From assembly GCF_013137895.1 (NCBI RefSeq), contig NZ_CP053538.1:1487501-1551500 (forward strand): 64,000 nucleotides of DNA. The letters are read 5' to 3'. Every line of letters starts with the position of its first letter. Within the stretch, counting starts at the first letter, position 1. This DNA comes from Hymenobacter taeanensis. Its GTDB lineage: Bacteria > Bacteroidota > Bacteroidia > Cytophagales > Hymenobacteraceae. Below, piece after piece: positions 48,401-57,123 of the stretch. The position numbers and the translations under genes were made by a program. Below the pieces are notes generated by a model. It searched no databases, had not been told where the DNA came from, and was given only the letters and a program-made list of their open reading frames with translations.

Positions 48401-48830
48401 GAGCTTTAGCAGCGTAGGCCAAGTAAAAGGTCAAGGCACCACAACTCTGGCTACTACCTACCAGTTCACCGACGAGCAGGTAGCGCCCAAAGCCGCTGGC
48501 CAAACGGTATACTACCGCCTGCGCCAGGTTGACTCGGATGGCACCACCAGCTTCAGCACTGTAAAAGCTGTGGCCTTCACTAAAACGGAAGCCGCTATTA
48601 ATGTAGTGCCTAATCCTGCTTCCAACCAGGCACACCTAGATTTAAGCGCGCTACGCGAAGGCCCTTATCAGGTAACAGTGCTTGACGTGATGGGCCGCTT
48701 AGTACATCAGGCGGCAGCTAAGGGTGGCCTAGTGCACGAACTGCCCGTAGGCCAGTGGCCCGCGGGTGTCTACCTGATTCAGGTGAAGGGGCAGGCTGGA
48801 ACCAAGACTACCCGCCTGATTAAAGAATAA
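45429..48830 (+). CDS. T9SS-secreted surface protein (1133 aa), paralogue of the preceding giant protein
   Basis: A signal peptide is cleaved near STAHAQ. The first 290 residues are unlike the neighbour and unrecognised. From about 297 an SdrD_B-like domain (GYVFEDVNYGGGAGRP), a GQGSLRQFI segment (about 454) and a parallel beta-helix (about 570-820, with repeated NTIS/GN turns) follow in the same order as in the giant protein. The C-terminal VRLVSFTAKAAG module (from about 953) and the type A sorting domain with VPNPASN (about 1056-1133) are close copies at DNA level too. The DUF11 array is absent. Surface adhesion or envelope function is inferred. Confidence 0.93.
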   Translation: MNKNLHAIALLLWSFIGLSTAHAQTVPTLEFFSGAGNPTGNGPTIANQVITFQSNTNNPTDNTPATYTPTTTATLSLSNQQYTLPTTKIATGTGVAFGGNISTTTAAPSTVLFDVLSAYGSSNNTHYTSANGVNQGIEVTVNRGVELFVSVEPLPQTVPPNARYQFADLTITFNRPIANPVVHVTGLGGNYGGGIGFTTELELLTPGVILSKLSGSPELNVTADKILNNAIVPGATTGSGAASGSVLASTISNAGVTTLQFRMYLRPDAAGGEIHTNNVRHTGDALLISFSSTAVTPITGYVFEDVNYGGGAGRPLTTSGTSVRPGARVELYNSSGTFVSAVNTDASGQYNFNPVAGNYSVRVVNNTVTSSRPGSVNTLIPVQTYNGRTDYVGGETPTKVDASAGTTGTTLASLNTATTIAQSQVGVTVATGTTAVGADFGFNFDAVVNSNNSGQGSLRQFIVNSNALTNAGLDQEAFNGTPATGTTAIDPAAGSEYAIFMLNDGRTTGTALPGLRLNMTASTGYSATNKTFTFSGLSALPTITDNNTAIDGKLQTILTGEGTTPTANNLAGEIILDFSNSTTGGISATGGNTRIASLNITGAGIAAGSRALNTTGAVLADGAAIVFTGATSSGSIVTDVTGQNNTIATVLLSNGAQGVTLRNNVFRTGRSVAATANTIAYDGAGILLSNASGNTINNNNISNNNGFGIELISASNNIISGNTISSNGVSTTTSDDAGISITSGNNNLISTNTITGNSGDGIVALSGTSGNRFTENSISGNTGLGIDLSATTTITGDNVTKNASGKTASSGANGLLNFPVITQAKISSSRLIVTGFAPTGSLVEFYIAAADPTSFGQGTTYLFNATEGSTADGDNKSSSYNSASFVPSFDQGSETYASRFIFSFPLTATQVTSITNAKLTATATVLATVNNIAVGNTSEFSGNITATSGPLPVRLVSFTAKAAGQDAQLAWRTAQELRNDQFVVERSFDGKSFSSVGQVKGQGTTTLATTYQFTDEQVAPKAAGQTVYYRLRQVDSDGTTSFSTVKAVAFTKTEAAINVVPNPASNQAHLDLSALREGPYQVTVLDVMGRLVHQAAAKGGLVHELPVGQWPAGVYLIQVKGQAGTKTTRLIKE

Positions 48831-48848
48831 GTGTTTGAATTACCTTCT

Positions 48849-48881
48849 AAAAAAGGCTCCCAATGATTGGGAGCCTTTTTT
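48849..48881 (+). terminator. Rho-independent terminator after the second surface-protein gene
   Basis: A 15-bp perfect stem (48849-48863 with 48867-48881), a 3-nt loop and a T run, 18 bp after the stop codon. Confidence 0.92.
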
Positions 48882-48959
48882 TGTGCCTATCAAATGCCAA
48901 TCGGTGCTAACCACGAGGGCCTTTTAGCGGTATAGATACGTCGTTACCAACCCTGCTTT

Positions 48960-49925
48960 ATGCCTGCTGCAACCACTCCCCGCCACCGCGCCCCTGCCCA
49001 GCCTACTACCGACTACGATGTGATGATTATTGGGGCCGGCAGTGCGGGCCTGAGCGCGGCCCTGGTGCTGGGCCGCTGCCTGCGCCGCGTGTTGGTGTGC
49101 GACGGCGGCAAACCCCGTAATGCCCCCTCTCCGGCCGTGCATGGGTTCCTGACCCGCGACGGCATGCAGCCCGATGAGCTGCTACGCCTGGGCCGGGAGC
49201 AGCTCACGCCATACAAGTCAGTAGAAGTTCGGGAGGCACGCGTTACGCAGGTGGATGTGCTGAGTAAGTACTTCCGCCTGACTCTGGAAGGCGCCACCGG
49301 TCACAGCACTACGTATACCACCCGCAAGGTACTACTGGCTACGGGCGTTGATGATGAGTTGCCGCCCCTCGATGGCATGCGCGACCTGTGGGGCAGTGGA
49401 GTGCTGCACTGCCCTTACTGCCATGGCTGGGAAGTGCGCGATAAGCCCTTGGCGGTATATGGCAAACACAAGAGCGTGACCGGTCTAGCGTTGCTGGTAA
49501 GCCGCTGGAGCAACGACATTACGGTGTGCACCGATGGTTGGAAGGGCCTGACCCCAAACGCCCGCCGCCGCCTGCGCCGCCAGGGCATTACGGTACGAGA
49601 GGAGGAAGTGGAGCGCCTGGAGGGCACCCCGGAAGGGGACCTGAAGCACATCGTGTTCAAGACCGGAGAAAAGTTGGCCCGCACGGCGGTATTTATTCAC
49701 GCGCACCAGCACCAACGCAGCCCTTTTGCGGAGCAGCTGGGCTGCAAGCTCTCCGAAAAAGGCGCCATTGTGGTGGACAAGGACCAGCAAACCTCCGTGC
49801 ATGGCCTTTACGCCGCCGGCGACATTACGCCCGGCACCCAGCAGGCTTTGCTGGCCGCCGCAAAGGGCTGCCAGGCCGCCATCTGCATCAATGAAACCCT
49901 CACCCGTGAAGAATGCCCCAAATGA
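48960..49925 (+). CDS. Thioredoxin-reductase-like NAD(P)/FAD oxidoreductase
   Basis: 321 aa, a two-domain flavoprotein. The FAD motif is MIIGAGSAGLSAALVLG near residue 21. The redox pair is Cys151 and Cys154 in HCPYCHGWE, in the position used by thioredoxin reductases. YAAGDITPG near the C-terminus contacts FAD. The NADPH motif region (AVYGKHKSVTGLALLVSRW) deviates from the classical GxGxxA, so the electron donor may differ, as in stand-alone flavin-dependent TrxR-like oxidases. No thioredoxin gene is adjacent. It stands alone after the surface-protein terminator. Confidence 0.9.
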   Translation: MPAATTPRHRAPAQPTTDYDVMIIGAGSAGLSAALVLGRCLRRVLVCDGGKPRNAPSPAVHGFLTRDGMQPDELLRLGREQLTPYKSVEVREARVTQVDVLSKYFRLTLEGATGHSTTYTTRKVLLATGVDDELPPLDGMRDLWGSGVLHCPYCHGWEVRDKPLAVYGKHKSVTGLALLVSRWSNDITVCTDGWKGLTPNARRRLRRQGITVREEEVERLEGTPEGDLKHIVFKTGEKLARTAVFIHAHQHQRSPFAEQLGCKLSEKGAIVVDKDQQTSVHGLYAAGDITPGTQQALLAAAKGCQAAICINETLTREECPK

Positions 49926-50144
49926 TGTACGCACAGGCAGCTAGGCCAGGTGCAAGCCAGGCCCTCATCATTACAGCAGACACATATTGCCAACCACTTT
50001 TGCCACCACCACCACCTTCGACAGCTCATGTACGCAGAGTAGCCAGCTGAGAGAACTTACCGGGTTGCCGGCTTGGTTGTGTTTGGAACCTGTGTATCTT
50101 ACCCAGTACTACCTTCCCGCCCTCTGCCCTAATTTGTTTACCGC

Positions 50145-52652
50145 ATGAAAATCGTTTACCTGCTGCTACTGCTATTGCTGCTGGTAGGCGTAAGGCCCAC
50201 TTGGGCGCAGCGTGTAGTGTTTAGTGGCCGGATAACGGAGGCAGCCACGGGTAAGGCGGTTCCCTTCGCGTCGGTGTTTGTGCCGGGTTCCGGGCAGGGT
50301 ACCACCGCCGATGAGAATGGCCGCTATCAGCTCCCGGTGGCGGCACCCGTTGACTCGCTGGCGGCGTCCGCCATTGGTTTTGGCACGGTGCGCAAACGCG
50401 TGAGTGGCCTAGCCACCCATACGGTGAACTTTGCGCTGGGGGCGGGGGCGGTTTCGTTGGGTGAAGTGGTAGTGCGGCCCCGGGAGAACCCCGCTTATGT
50501 TATTCTGCGCCGGGTGCAGGAGCACAAGCCGCAGAACAATAAGCGCAACCTCAAGGCCTTTGAGTTCGACAGCTACAGCCGCACGGAGGTGGCCCTGAAC
50601 AACTTGCCCAGTCAGGTAAGCCGCCGCAAGCTGCTGCGCCAGATAACGCAGGTAGCCGATAGCATGGGCCTGCCGCGCGACGAACGAGGCCAGCCAATAG
50701 TGCCGTTTTTCGCCTCAGAAGTGCTTTCGCGCTTTTACCAGAACAACCAGCCCCTGCGCAAGCGGGAGGAGATTAAGCATACCCAGCTACACGGGGCAGC
50801 CCCTCGGGAAGGCTCCGTGACGTCGCAGATTCTAGGCTCTTCGTTTCAGGATTGGGATTTCTACCCCAACTGGCAACAGCTGTTGGGCAAAGATTTTATC
50901 TCGCCCATTGCCGATGGCTGGAAGTTTACCTACGAGTACGACCTGCTGGACTCTGTGTTTGTAGGCCAGGACTTCTGCTATAAGATTGGAGTGAAGCCCC
51001 GCCGGCTGCAAGACTTGGCTTTTGTGGGCACCATCTGGATAACGGCCGAAACCTACGCCCTGCGCCGGGTAGACTTGGCCGTTAGTCCCAAGGCGAACCT
51101 CAACTTTGTGGAGCAGGTGCGCGTGAAGCAGGACCTCACGCCCTCGCCGGCTGGGGCGTGGCTGCCCAAACGCACGGCGGTAGTTATCGGGATTAAGCCT
51201 ACTAAGGGCAGCACGGGTATTTTGGCCCGCTTCACCATCGTCAATTCCAATTTCGACGCCAACCATCCGAAGCCGCTTCCTTTCTATGACCGCCCCCTGG
51301 AAACGGCGGCCGATGCCTTCGATGACGCCAAGGACTTTTTCGAGCAGAACCGGCCCGATTCTCTAACCCAGCAGGAGCAAGCAACGCTCATGGTGCTGGA
51401 CTCAGTGCGCCAGCTGCCCGCCATGCGCAACCTGCTGGAGGTAGCCGATATTGCCGTGAATGGGTATTACCGCGCCGGTAAAATTGACTGGGGGCCCATT
51501 CTGACGGCGTATAGCTTCAACAACATTGAGGGCAACCGCTTTCGGGTGGGCTTCCGGACCACGCCGGAGTTTAGCCGCGACTGGCTGCTGCGCCCTTACC
51601 TGGCCTACGGCACCCGCGACGGGCGCTTTAAGTATGGCCTGCGGGCGCAGCGCATTCTGGAGCGCCGGCACTGGACGGTGCTAAATTTTGAGCATCGCCA
51701 CGACCTGGACCAGGTGGCTCTGCTTGATAACGACTACGCCCTGGAGAACCCACTGTTTGAGGCTTCGGCCAGGCTGGGCAACATTACCTCCAGCCGCCCC
51801 CTCCTCCGCGACCTGACCACCATTGCCCTGCAGACCGACCTATTTAGGGGCTTTACGCAGCGGGTAATGCTGCGGCGGCAAAGCTTCAACCCGCTGTACC
51901 CCTTTGCTTACTACACCCAGGAGCAACGGCCCGGCGCCCCCACCGACGACCACTTCGACTTGTCGGAGGTGGTGGTGGAGTCGCGCTACGCCCGCGATGA
52001 AGTGCTGGTGCCCAACAACCAAAACCGCCGCACGGCTATTGGCCTGAAGAAGTGGCCCGTGTTTACCGTGCGCTACACGCTGGGCGTAGATAAGCTGCTG
52101 GGCAGCGACTTCCACTATCAGAAATTTAACGTCCTTATTGACCAGAGCATACGGCTAGGCCAGGTGGGCCGCACCGATTACCGCCTGGATGCCGGCCTTA
52201 TTCCGAGCACGGTGCCCTACCCGCTACTGAAGTCGCACTTGGGCAACCAGTCGCCGTTTTATAACGCGGGAGCGTTTAACCTGATGCGCTACTTTGAGTT
52301 TGTGAGCGACCGGTACGTTGCCTTCCGGTTTGAAAACCAATTTGATGGCTTCCTGTTAAACTCCATCCCGGCTATCAAGCAGCTCAACTGGCGGCTGGTG
52401 GCCACGGGCAATGTGCTGTGGGGTGGCGTAAGCGACGCCAACCGCCGCATCAACCCCACCGAAGACCCCGTGAATGGTGGCCCGCTACCCACATTTCAGT
52501 CGTTGGGCCGCACGCCGTACGCCGAGGTGGGCTACGGTATTGAGAACATTTTCAGAGTGGCCCGCGTCGATTTCCTGCATCGGCTCACGTACCGTAACTC
52601 ACCTGGGGCCCGTACCTTTGGGGTAAAGGTGAGTTTTCAGTTTAAACTCTAA
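50145..52652 (+). CDS. DUF5686 outer-membrane protein with N-terminal carboxypeptidase-regulatory-like domain
   Basis: 835 aa. A signal peptide (MKIVYLLLLLLLLVG, cleaved near TWAQ) is followed by a CarboxypepD_reg-like beta domain at about 24-110 (GRITEAATGKAVPFASVFV, then GTTADENGRYQLP). The remainder is the DUF5686 region, ending in a beta-barrel (GYGIENIFRVARVDFLHRLTY, FGVKVSFQFKL). The family is widespread in Bacteroidota, located in the outer membrane, and without a settled function. It is not a SusC receptor: it is shorter and lacks the plug. Confidence 0.92.
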   Translation: MKIVYLLLLLLLLVGVRPTWAQRVVFSGRITEAATGKAVPFASVFVPGSGQGTTADENGRYQLPVAAPVDSLAASAIGFGTVRKRVSGLATHTVNFALGAGAVSLGEVVVRPRENPAYVILRRVQEHKPQNNKRNLKAFEFDSYSRTEVALNNLPSQVSRRKLLRQITQVADSMGLPRDERGQPIVPFFASEVLSRFYQNNQPLRKREEIKHTQLHGAAPREGSVTSQILGSSFQDWDFYPNWQQLLGKDFISPIADGWKFTYEYDLLDSVFVGQDFCYKIGVKPRRLQDLAFVGTIWITAETYALRRVDLAVSPKANLNFVEQVRVKQDLTPSPAGAWLPKRTAVVIGIKPTKGSTGILARFTIVNSNFDANHPKPLPFYDRPLETAADAFDDAKDFFEQNRPDSLTQQEQATLMVLDSVRQLPAMRNLLEVADIAVNGYYRAGKIDWGPILTAYSFNNIEGNRFRVGFRTTPEFSRDWLLRPYLAYGTRDGRFKYGLRAQRILERRHWTVLNFEHRHDLDQVALLDNDYALENPLFEASARLGNITSSRPLLRDLTTIALQTDLFRGFTQRVMLRRQSFNPLYPFAYYTQEQRPGAPTDDHFDLSEVVVESRYARDEVLVPNNQNRRTAIGLKKWPVFTVRYTLGVDKLLGSDFHYQKFNVLIDQSIRLGQVGRTDYRLDAGLIPSTVPYPLLKSHLGNQSPFYNAGAFNLMRYFEFVSDRYVAFRFENQFDGFLLNSIPAIKQLNWRLVATGNVLWGGVSDANRRINPTEDPVNGGPLPTFQSLGRTPYAEVGYGIENIFRVARVDFLHRLTYRNSPGARTFGVKVSFQFKL

Positions 52653-52746
52653 CTTACAGCCAGCCAATCTGCAACGCGCTCTTTTTGGGTGAAGTATGCC
52701 GATAAAAGTGAATTAAAAAGGCTGTTTTCTTGTAGAAAGATTCAAT

Positions 52747-53022
52747 ATGCCAAAGTACGAAGTTGAAAACCTGACCCTGGCGGAAGCCACCCGCCACGCC
52801 CCCTTCGTTGACTACGCCCGCTGCGTAGATGCCAGCCAGCGCCCCTACAACCACGTAGGCGACTGGCCCGAAGAAGGCCAGCTCTACCCCGTTCGGGTGG
52901 TAGACTCCCGCACCGAAGGGTTGCCCTTGGTGCACGTTCTCGGCTTCGAGGGCGAAGCCCCGTATTACAACGCCTACGCGCCTCACCGTTTTGAAATGCT
53001 GCTGACCGTTTGGCTGAACTAA
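52747..53022 (+). CDS. Small hypothetical protein
   Basis: 91 aa, soluble, no signal peptide. Compact composition with several aromatic residues and conserved-looking stretches (CVDASQRPYNHVGDWPEEGQLYPVRV, in short pieces; FEGEAPYYNAY). GQLYPVRVVDS resembles barrel segments of small SH3-like folds, but I do not recognise the family. It has its own terminator downstream, which supports it being expressed. Confidence 0.72.
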   Translation: MPKYEVENLTLAEATRHAPFVDYARCVDASQRPYNHVGDWPEEGQLYPVRVVDSRTEGLPLVHVLGFEGEAPYYNAYAPHRFEMLLTVWLN

Positions 53023-53044
53023 GCTAACACCCGTATCAGCACAT

Positions 53045-53088
53045 AAAAAAGCCCGGCCTTCTCATGAGTGAGAAGGCCGGGCTTTTTT
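53045..53088 (+). terminator. Rho-independent terminator after the small hypothetical gene
   Basis: A 20-bp perfect stem (53045-53064 with 53069-53088) with a TGAG loop. A and T runs flank the GC core on both sides, so it may also serve the minus-strand M28 gene. Confidence 0.92.
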
Positions 53089-53100
53089 GCTACCTGCCCG

Positions 53101-53183
53101 AACTGTCGTTTTGAGCAGGGCGAGTAATCTGGAGACTGGCCTAGAAGCTACCCCAGATTCAGCGCTGCACTCGGAATAACAGG
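53101..53183. repeat. REP-like imperfect palindrome
   Basis: The left arm (CTGTCGTTTTGAGCAGGGCG) and the reverse of the right arm (CTGTTATTCCGAGTGCAGCG) are similar, as are the inner CTGGAGA and CTGGGGTAGCTTCTAG segments. It resembles the elements at 13962-14053 and 8150-8180. A TGGCCTA motif sits in its centre. Confidence 0.5.
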
Positions 53184-53186
53184 TTA

Positions 53187-54686
53187 TTACCGCTCCAGCT
53201 TGAAATCCGGGTCTTGGGTCAGGCGCTGGGGCGTGGCAGAAACGGCCCAGCCGGTGGCGTACATCCAGCGCGTCATGCGGGTGAGCTTAGCCACATCAAT
53301 GCGCGAGGCCTCGTCACGGGGCGTGTGGTAGTCGGGGTGCAGTAACGTGGTGAAGAACAACGCCGGGATGCCGGCACGGGCGTAGGGCAGGTGGTCACTG
53401 CGGAAATACCAGCCCTCGGGGTGCTTGGCGTCGTCCCAGGAGTTATCGAGGGTGAACTTGCTGACGTTCTGGTTGGCTTTCAGGGCCATGTTAACCAGGG
53501 CCTCTGAGTTGCGGTGCGGAGCAGTAGAGCCCAGCAGCGCCGCCGAATCGGGGGAGTTGCGGCCCATCATGTCGCCGTTGAGTACGGCCACAATGGAGGA
53601 TTTTGGTACGGTGGGGTGGTCTACAAACCAGCGGGAGCCCAGCAGGCCGCGCTCCTCGGCGCCGTGCCACACAAACAGGGCCGAACGGGCGCCCGGCCGT
53701 TGCTTCCAGGCCCGGCCAATGGCCAGCAGGGCTACGCTTACGGTGGCGTTGTCGTCGGCGCCGTTCCAGATGGAGTCGCCAGCTACGGGCGTCCCGATAC
53801 CGTCGTGGTCGTGGTGGCCGCTGAACAGCACGTTCTCCTTGCGAAGTTCGGGGTCGGTGCCGGGTACGCGGGCCACTACGTTGATGGAGGGATACTCAAA
53901 ATCATTCAGGTCAAGCTCGGCCTGAAAACGGGCTTTCGGCGCCTGCAGCGTAGCAGCCATAGCTTGCCGCACGAGCAGCACTGGAATAGGCGCGGGCGGC
54001 ACCGGCATGGAGGGCAACAAGTACTGCCCATCCTGGTAGCGGTGGCCTACAAACTCCAGGCTGGGCTCAGTCATAGCATCGGCGGCCAGGATGATGCCCG
54101 CCACCCCGCGTGCCCGCAGCGCCGCGCTCTGCTGGCCAATAGCAGCCAGGGCGTAGCGCATACCGCGCAAACTGATGTTGGCAACCGGCAGCGGCGTGGG
54201 CGGCAGCAGCGACATGGCCACAATCTTGCCGCGCAAATCGCGCCGTACAGTATCAGCCAGGGAGTTAAGCCAGACTACCGGGCCAGTGAGGCGGGCGCTG
54301 ATGGGCGCCGTAACCCAGGCGTCTTTCCAGAGCGCGAGGGGTTGGCCGTTTAAGCTCATCCGGGAGTTAGGGGCTACCGTGATGCGGTGCAGGGGGTAGA
54401 GCTGGAAGTAAGTGCCATCGTCGCCGGCGGGTTGCAGGCCGGCGGCGCGGGCACGCTCCGCTACCCAAATGGCGGCGCGCAGCTCATCGGGGGTACCGGC
54501 GCGGCGGCCGCGCATGCTGTCGCTGGCCAATGAGAAAAGGTCGCGGCGAATTTCCGTTTCCCGGATGGCTTCCAGAGCAGGCGGCTCCGTGGGGGATGCT
54601 ACGCCCGAGGTAGAAGGTGTTCGGGCGCAGCCTGCCAGCAGGCCCAGCGCCAGTGCAGCACCCGGCAGAAGAGTAGTAAAACGCAT
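53187..54686 (-). CDS. M28-family metallopeptidase lipoprotein
   Basis: I start at the ATG at 54686 (499 aa), which gives a lipoprotein signal (LALGLLAGC); the frame is open for 60 more residues upstream without family features. M28 zinc ligands are visible in order: His and Asp in SGHHDHDG, Asp in NGADDNATVS, the Glu pair in HGAEERGLLGS, Asp in NGDMMGRNS and His in RSDHLPYARAG. A PA-type insert precedes the catalytic part (LRGMRYALAAIGQQSAALRARGVAGIILAAD, in short pieces). Such proteins are aminopeptidases acting outside the inner membrane. Confidence 0.94.
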   Translation of the reverse strand: MRFTTLLPGAALALGLLAGCARTPSTSGVASPTEPPALEAIRETEIRRDLFSLASDSMRGRRAGTPDELRAAIWVAERARAAGLQPAGDDGTYFQLYPLHRITVAPNSRMSLNGQPLALWKDAWVTAPISARLTGPVVWLNSLADTVRRDLRGKIVAMSLLPPTPLPVANISLRGMRYALAAIGQQSAALRARGVAGIILAADAMTEPSLEFVGHRYQDGQYLLPSMPVPPAPIPVLLVRQAMAATLQAPKARFQAELDLNDFEYPSINVVARVPGTDPELRKENVLFSGHHDHDGIGTPVAGDSIWNGADDNATVSVALLAIGRAWKQRPGARSALFVWHGAEERGLLGSRWFVDHPTVPKSSIVAVLNGDMMGRNSPDSAALLGSTAPHRNSEALVNMALKANQNVSKFTLDNSWDDAKHPEGWYFRSDHLPYARAGIPALFFTTLLHPDYHTPRDEASRIDVAKLTRMTRWMYATGWAVSATPQRLTQDPDFKLER

Positions 54687-54891
54687 AAGCAGAAAGGTAA
54701 AAAGTGGCTTGCCAAAGCAGGCCGAGGGGATGGTGTTTGTGGTGGGGTAAGATAGGCCGCAGGAGGCATCTATCATATTTCCGACAATAAATTGTAGGGT
54801 GGTAATGCAGAAGGAAGCGAGTACCCTGAGCAAGCTTTTAGGTGAGCTAGGATTTTCTCGCTTCACCTGGAGTAATATGGTAGGTAGTGGC

Positions 54892-55320
54892 CTAGGCGTT
54901 GCCTAGCTGCTGCAGCGTTTTCTGGTCTTTGGTGCCGTTGAAGAACTTCTGCAGTACTGCCTCAAATACCGGATCGGGGTTATGAAGCGCGGCAAACAAG
55001 GTCATGGAGGACTTCAGCTTTATATCATCGGGGCTGCCTAGCACTTGGGTAGCGTTGTGGCTGTCCAGAGACAATAGTGCCTGGCAGATAGCTACCAGCC
55101 GGGGGCCCAGCACGGGGTGGTGCAAGTAGGCCTCAGCCTCCTGCCTGTTCTTAATGGCATAGAACTTCGAGGTTTCGCTAAAGCCCAGCCCGTGTATTTG
55201 CGGAAAAATATACCACATCCAGTGGCTACGCTTGCGGCCATTCTTAATTTCGGCCAGGGCCGTGGCGTAATCCGATTCCTGGGCGGCAATAAATCGTTGC
55301 AGGGTGTTATCTAAGGCCAT
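54892..55320 (-). CDS. DUF1810 domain protein
   Basis: 142 aa from the ATG at 55320; an ATG three codons earlier is also possible. Family blocks: LQRFIAAQESDYATALAEIKNG, SHWMWYIFPQIHGLG, FYAIKNRQEAEAYLHHPVLG and DDIKLKSSMTLFA. DUF1810 is a common small cytoplasmic protein of unknown function. Its TAG stop overlaps a TAGGCCACT motif. Confidence 0.92.
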   Translation of the reverse strand: MALDNTLQRFIAAQESDYATALAEIKNGRKRSHWMWYIFPQIHGLGFSETSKFYAIKNRQEAEAYLHHPVLGPRLVAICQALLSLDSHNATQVLGSPDDIKLKSSMTLFAALHNPDPVFEAVLQKFFNGTKDQKTLQQLGNA

Positions 55321-55446
55321 TGCGGTCAATAGTTAGAGGAAAGAAGTAGCCCTTGGTGCTCATGTAGCCTGTAACCAAGCAGGGCTCGGCTAGTTTGGCG
55401 TGTATTGTTTTACTATGTGATGGCCTACCATCATTGTAAGCATCAT

Positions 55447-56160
55447 TTACGGGGCCACTGTAGCAGGCTGTTGCAGTATGGGCTGTAGCACAGCCCACAC
55501 GTTGCGGGCTACCAGGCGGTGACCGGCGGGCGTAGGATGAATCCCGTCGCGCTGGTTGAGTTTCCGGACGCCGCCCACTCCTTCCAGCAGAAAGGGAATG
55601 AGTTTGACCTGATTTTTCTGAGCCAGCTCGGCGTAGAGCTTCTTGAACTGCGTGGCGTAGTCGGGGCCCATGTTGGGTGGTATTTGCATGCCGGCCAGCA
55701 CAATCTGCGCCTGGGGGCTGCGGCGGCGCACGGTATCGATGATGGCCTGCAGGTTGCGGCGCGTATCGGGGAGGGGCAGGCCGCGCAGGCCGTCGTTGCC
55801 GCCCAGCTCTAGCACAAACACGCTCACCGGCTGGCGCAGCACCCACCCCACGCGGTTGCGGCCCCCGGCAGTAGTTTCTCCGCTCAGGCCAGCGTTTACG
55901 ATGGTGTAGGCCAGTCCCGCTGAGTCTAGCTTCTGGCCGATGAGTGCCGGAAAAGCTTCCTCAGGCTCTACCCCGTAGCCAGCCGTGATGCTGTTGCCGA
56001 AGAACAGAATAGTTTGCGGGGCAGCTTTGCTCGTGGCCTTCGGCGGCTGAGCAGCCGTAGTGGCCGCCGCAGTGGTTTGCGTAGTTGTTTGGGAATCGGA
56101 ATTACAGCTGACCAGGGCGCACAGGAGCGCGCCACTCAGCAGGGACAAAACAGTTCTCAT
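55447..56160 (-). CDS. TesA-like SGNH/GDSL esterase lipoprotein
   Basis: I start at the ATG at 56160 (237 aa), because it gives a lipobox (CALVSC). A Thr/Ala-rich linker of about 30 residues precedes the SGNH domain. Block I is FFGNSITAGYG, with the nucleophile Ser. The oxyanion Gly and Asn lie in GLSGETTAGG and LGGNDGLRG, and the Asp-His pair is in DGIHPTPAGH. This is the arylesterase/thioesterase I group. It is divergent from a YbbA/YbbP-type ABC pair, the same neighbourhood as E. coli tesA-ybbA-ybbP. Confidence 0.93.
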   Translation of the reverse strand: MRTVLSLLSGALLCALVSCNSDSQTTTQTTAAATTAAQPPKATSKAAPQTILFFGNSITAGYGVEPEEAFPALIGQKLDSAGLAYTIVNAGLSGETTAGGRNRVGWVLRQPVSVFVLELGGNDGLRGLPLPDTRRNLQAIIDTVRRRSPQAQIVLAGMQIPPNMGPDYATQFKKLYAELAQKNQVKLIPFLLEGVGGVRKLNQRDGIHPTPAGHRLVARNVWAVLQPILQQPATVAP

Positions 56161-56345
56161 GTAAGAAGTATTTACTGATAGTTGCGTAACGAGAGAAAGT
56201 ATGCGCAAGGTTAATGCGTCTGCTAATACGTAAGCGGTTATGTCTGGCCCATGAAGTGCCAGCAGGCGCAATAGCGTAGGCCTCATTGCCAGAAGTCCAG
56301 GTGGGTACAGCCAATGACTGGCCTGGTACGCGGCAGCCTAAACAA

Positions 56346-56384
56346 CCTCAGCAACGAGGAGACGCAAATCCGCGTCTCTACATC
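56346..56384. repeat. Short dispersed hairpin repeat, copy 2
   Basis: AACCTCAGCAA, then GAGACGC (56359-56365), a 6-nt loop, GCGTCTC (56372-56378) and TACATC. It matches the copy at 19167-19210 in order and spacing and lies in the divergent gap before the ABC transporter gene. Confidence 0.55.
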
Positions 56385-56418
56385 GTTCATTATTCCTGAT
56401 TCAACTTAGATATTTTTC

Positions 56419-57123
56419 GTGCTTAAAGTCGAAAACCTCACCAAGTCCTACTCCAGTGGCGGCCGGGCCCTGACCGTGCTGGAGTCCGTCAGCTTTGAGC
56501 TGACCGCCGGCGACACCTTTTCCATTGTTGGGCCTTCGGGCAGCGGCAAAACCACCTTGCTGGGCCTGTGCGCGGGCCTCGACCGGGCCACGTCGGGCAG
56601 CGTGTGGCTCAATGGGGTGCAGCTAGATACTCTCTCCGAAGACCAGCGCGCCGCCGTGCGCAACCAATACGTGGGCTTCATCTTCCAGAACTTCCAGCTC
56701 TTACCTACCCTCACGGCTCTTGAAAACGTGCAGGTGCCCCTAGAGCTGCGCGGCGAGAAAGGCTCAGCCCGCGCCGCGCAGGAGTTGCTGGCCCGCGTAG
56801 GCCTGGCCGGGCGCGGCCACCACTACCCCACCCAACTCTCGGGCGGCGAGCAGCAGCGCGTGTCCCTGGCCCGGGCCTTTGCCAACAGGCCTACCATCTT
56901 GTTTGCCGATGAGCCCACCGGCAACCTCGACGCCGAAACCAGTGCCACAGTAGTAGACCTGCTGTTTGAGTTGAACCGCGAGGCCGGCACTACGCTCGTG
57001 CTCGTAACTCACGACCTGGAGCTGGCCGCTAAAACCCAGCGAGTAGTCCGGATCAAGGGCGGCACCATGATTTCTGATTCCGGCACCCCTGTTTCATCTG
57101 CGGCCTCTTCCTCTGCCCTATGA
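56419..57123 (+). CDS. ybbA: ABC transporter ATP-binding protein, YbbA/LolD-like
   Basis: 234 aa with a GTG start. Walker A is GPSGSGKTT (38-46), the Q loop is in [10 protein letters not shown], the signature LSGGEQQR at 140-147 and Walker B ILFADEPT just after. These are typical of the MacB/LolD/FtsE group. It overlaps the permease gene by 4 nt (ATGA), so both are one unit. With the divergent TesA-like gene this matches the YbbAP arrangement. The substrate is not known. Confidence 0.94.
   Translation: MLKVENLTKSYSSGGRALTVLESVSFELTAGDTFSIVGPSGSGKTTLLGLCAGLDRATSGSVWLNGVQLDTLSEDQRAAVRNQYVGFIFQNFQLLPTLTALENVQVPLELRGEKGSARAAQELLARVGLAGRGHHYPTQLSGGEQQRVSLARAFANRPTILFADEPTGNLDAETSATVVDLLFELNREAGTTLVLVTHDLELAAKTQRVVRIKGGTMISDSGTPVSSAASSSAL

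Noticed and set aside
54687..54866. N-terminal extension of the M28 peptidase
   Set aside because: The internal ATG at 54686 gives a proper lipoprotein signal; the extension has no such feature.
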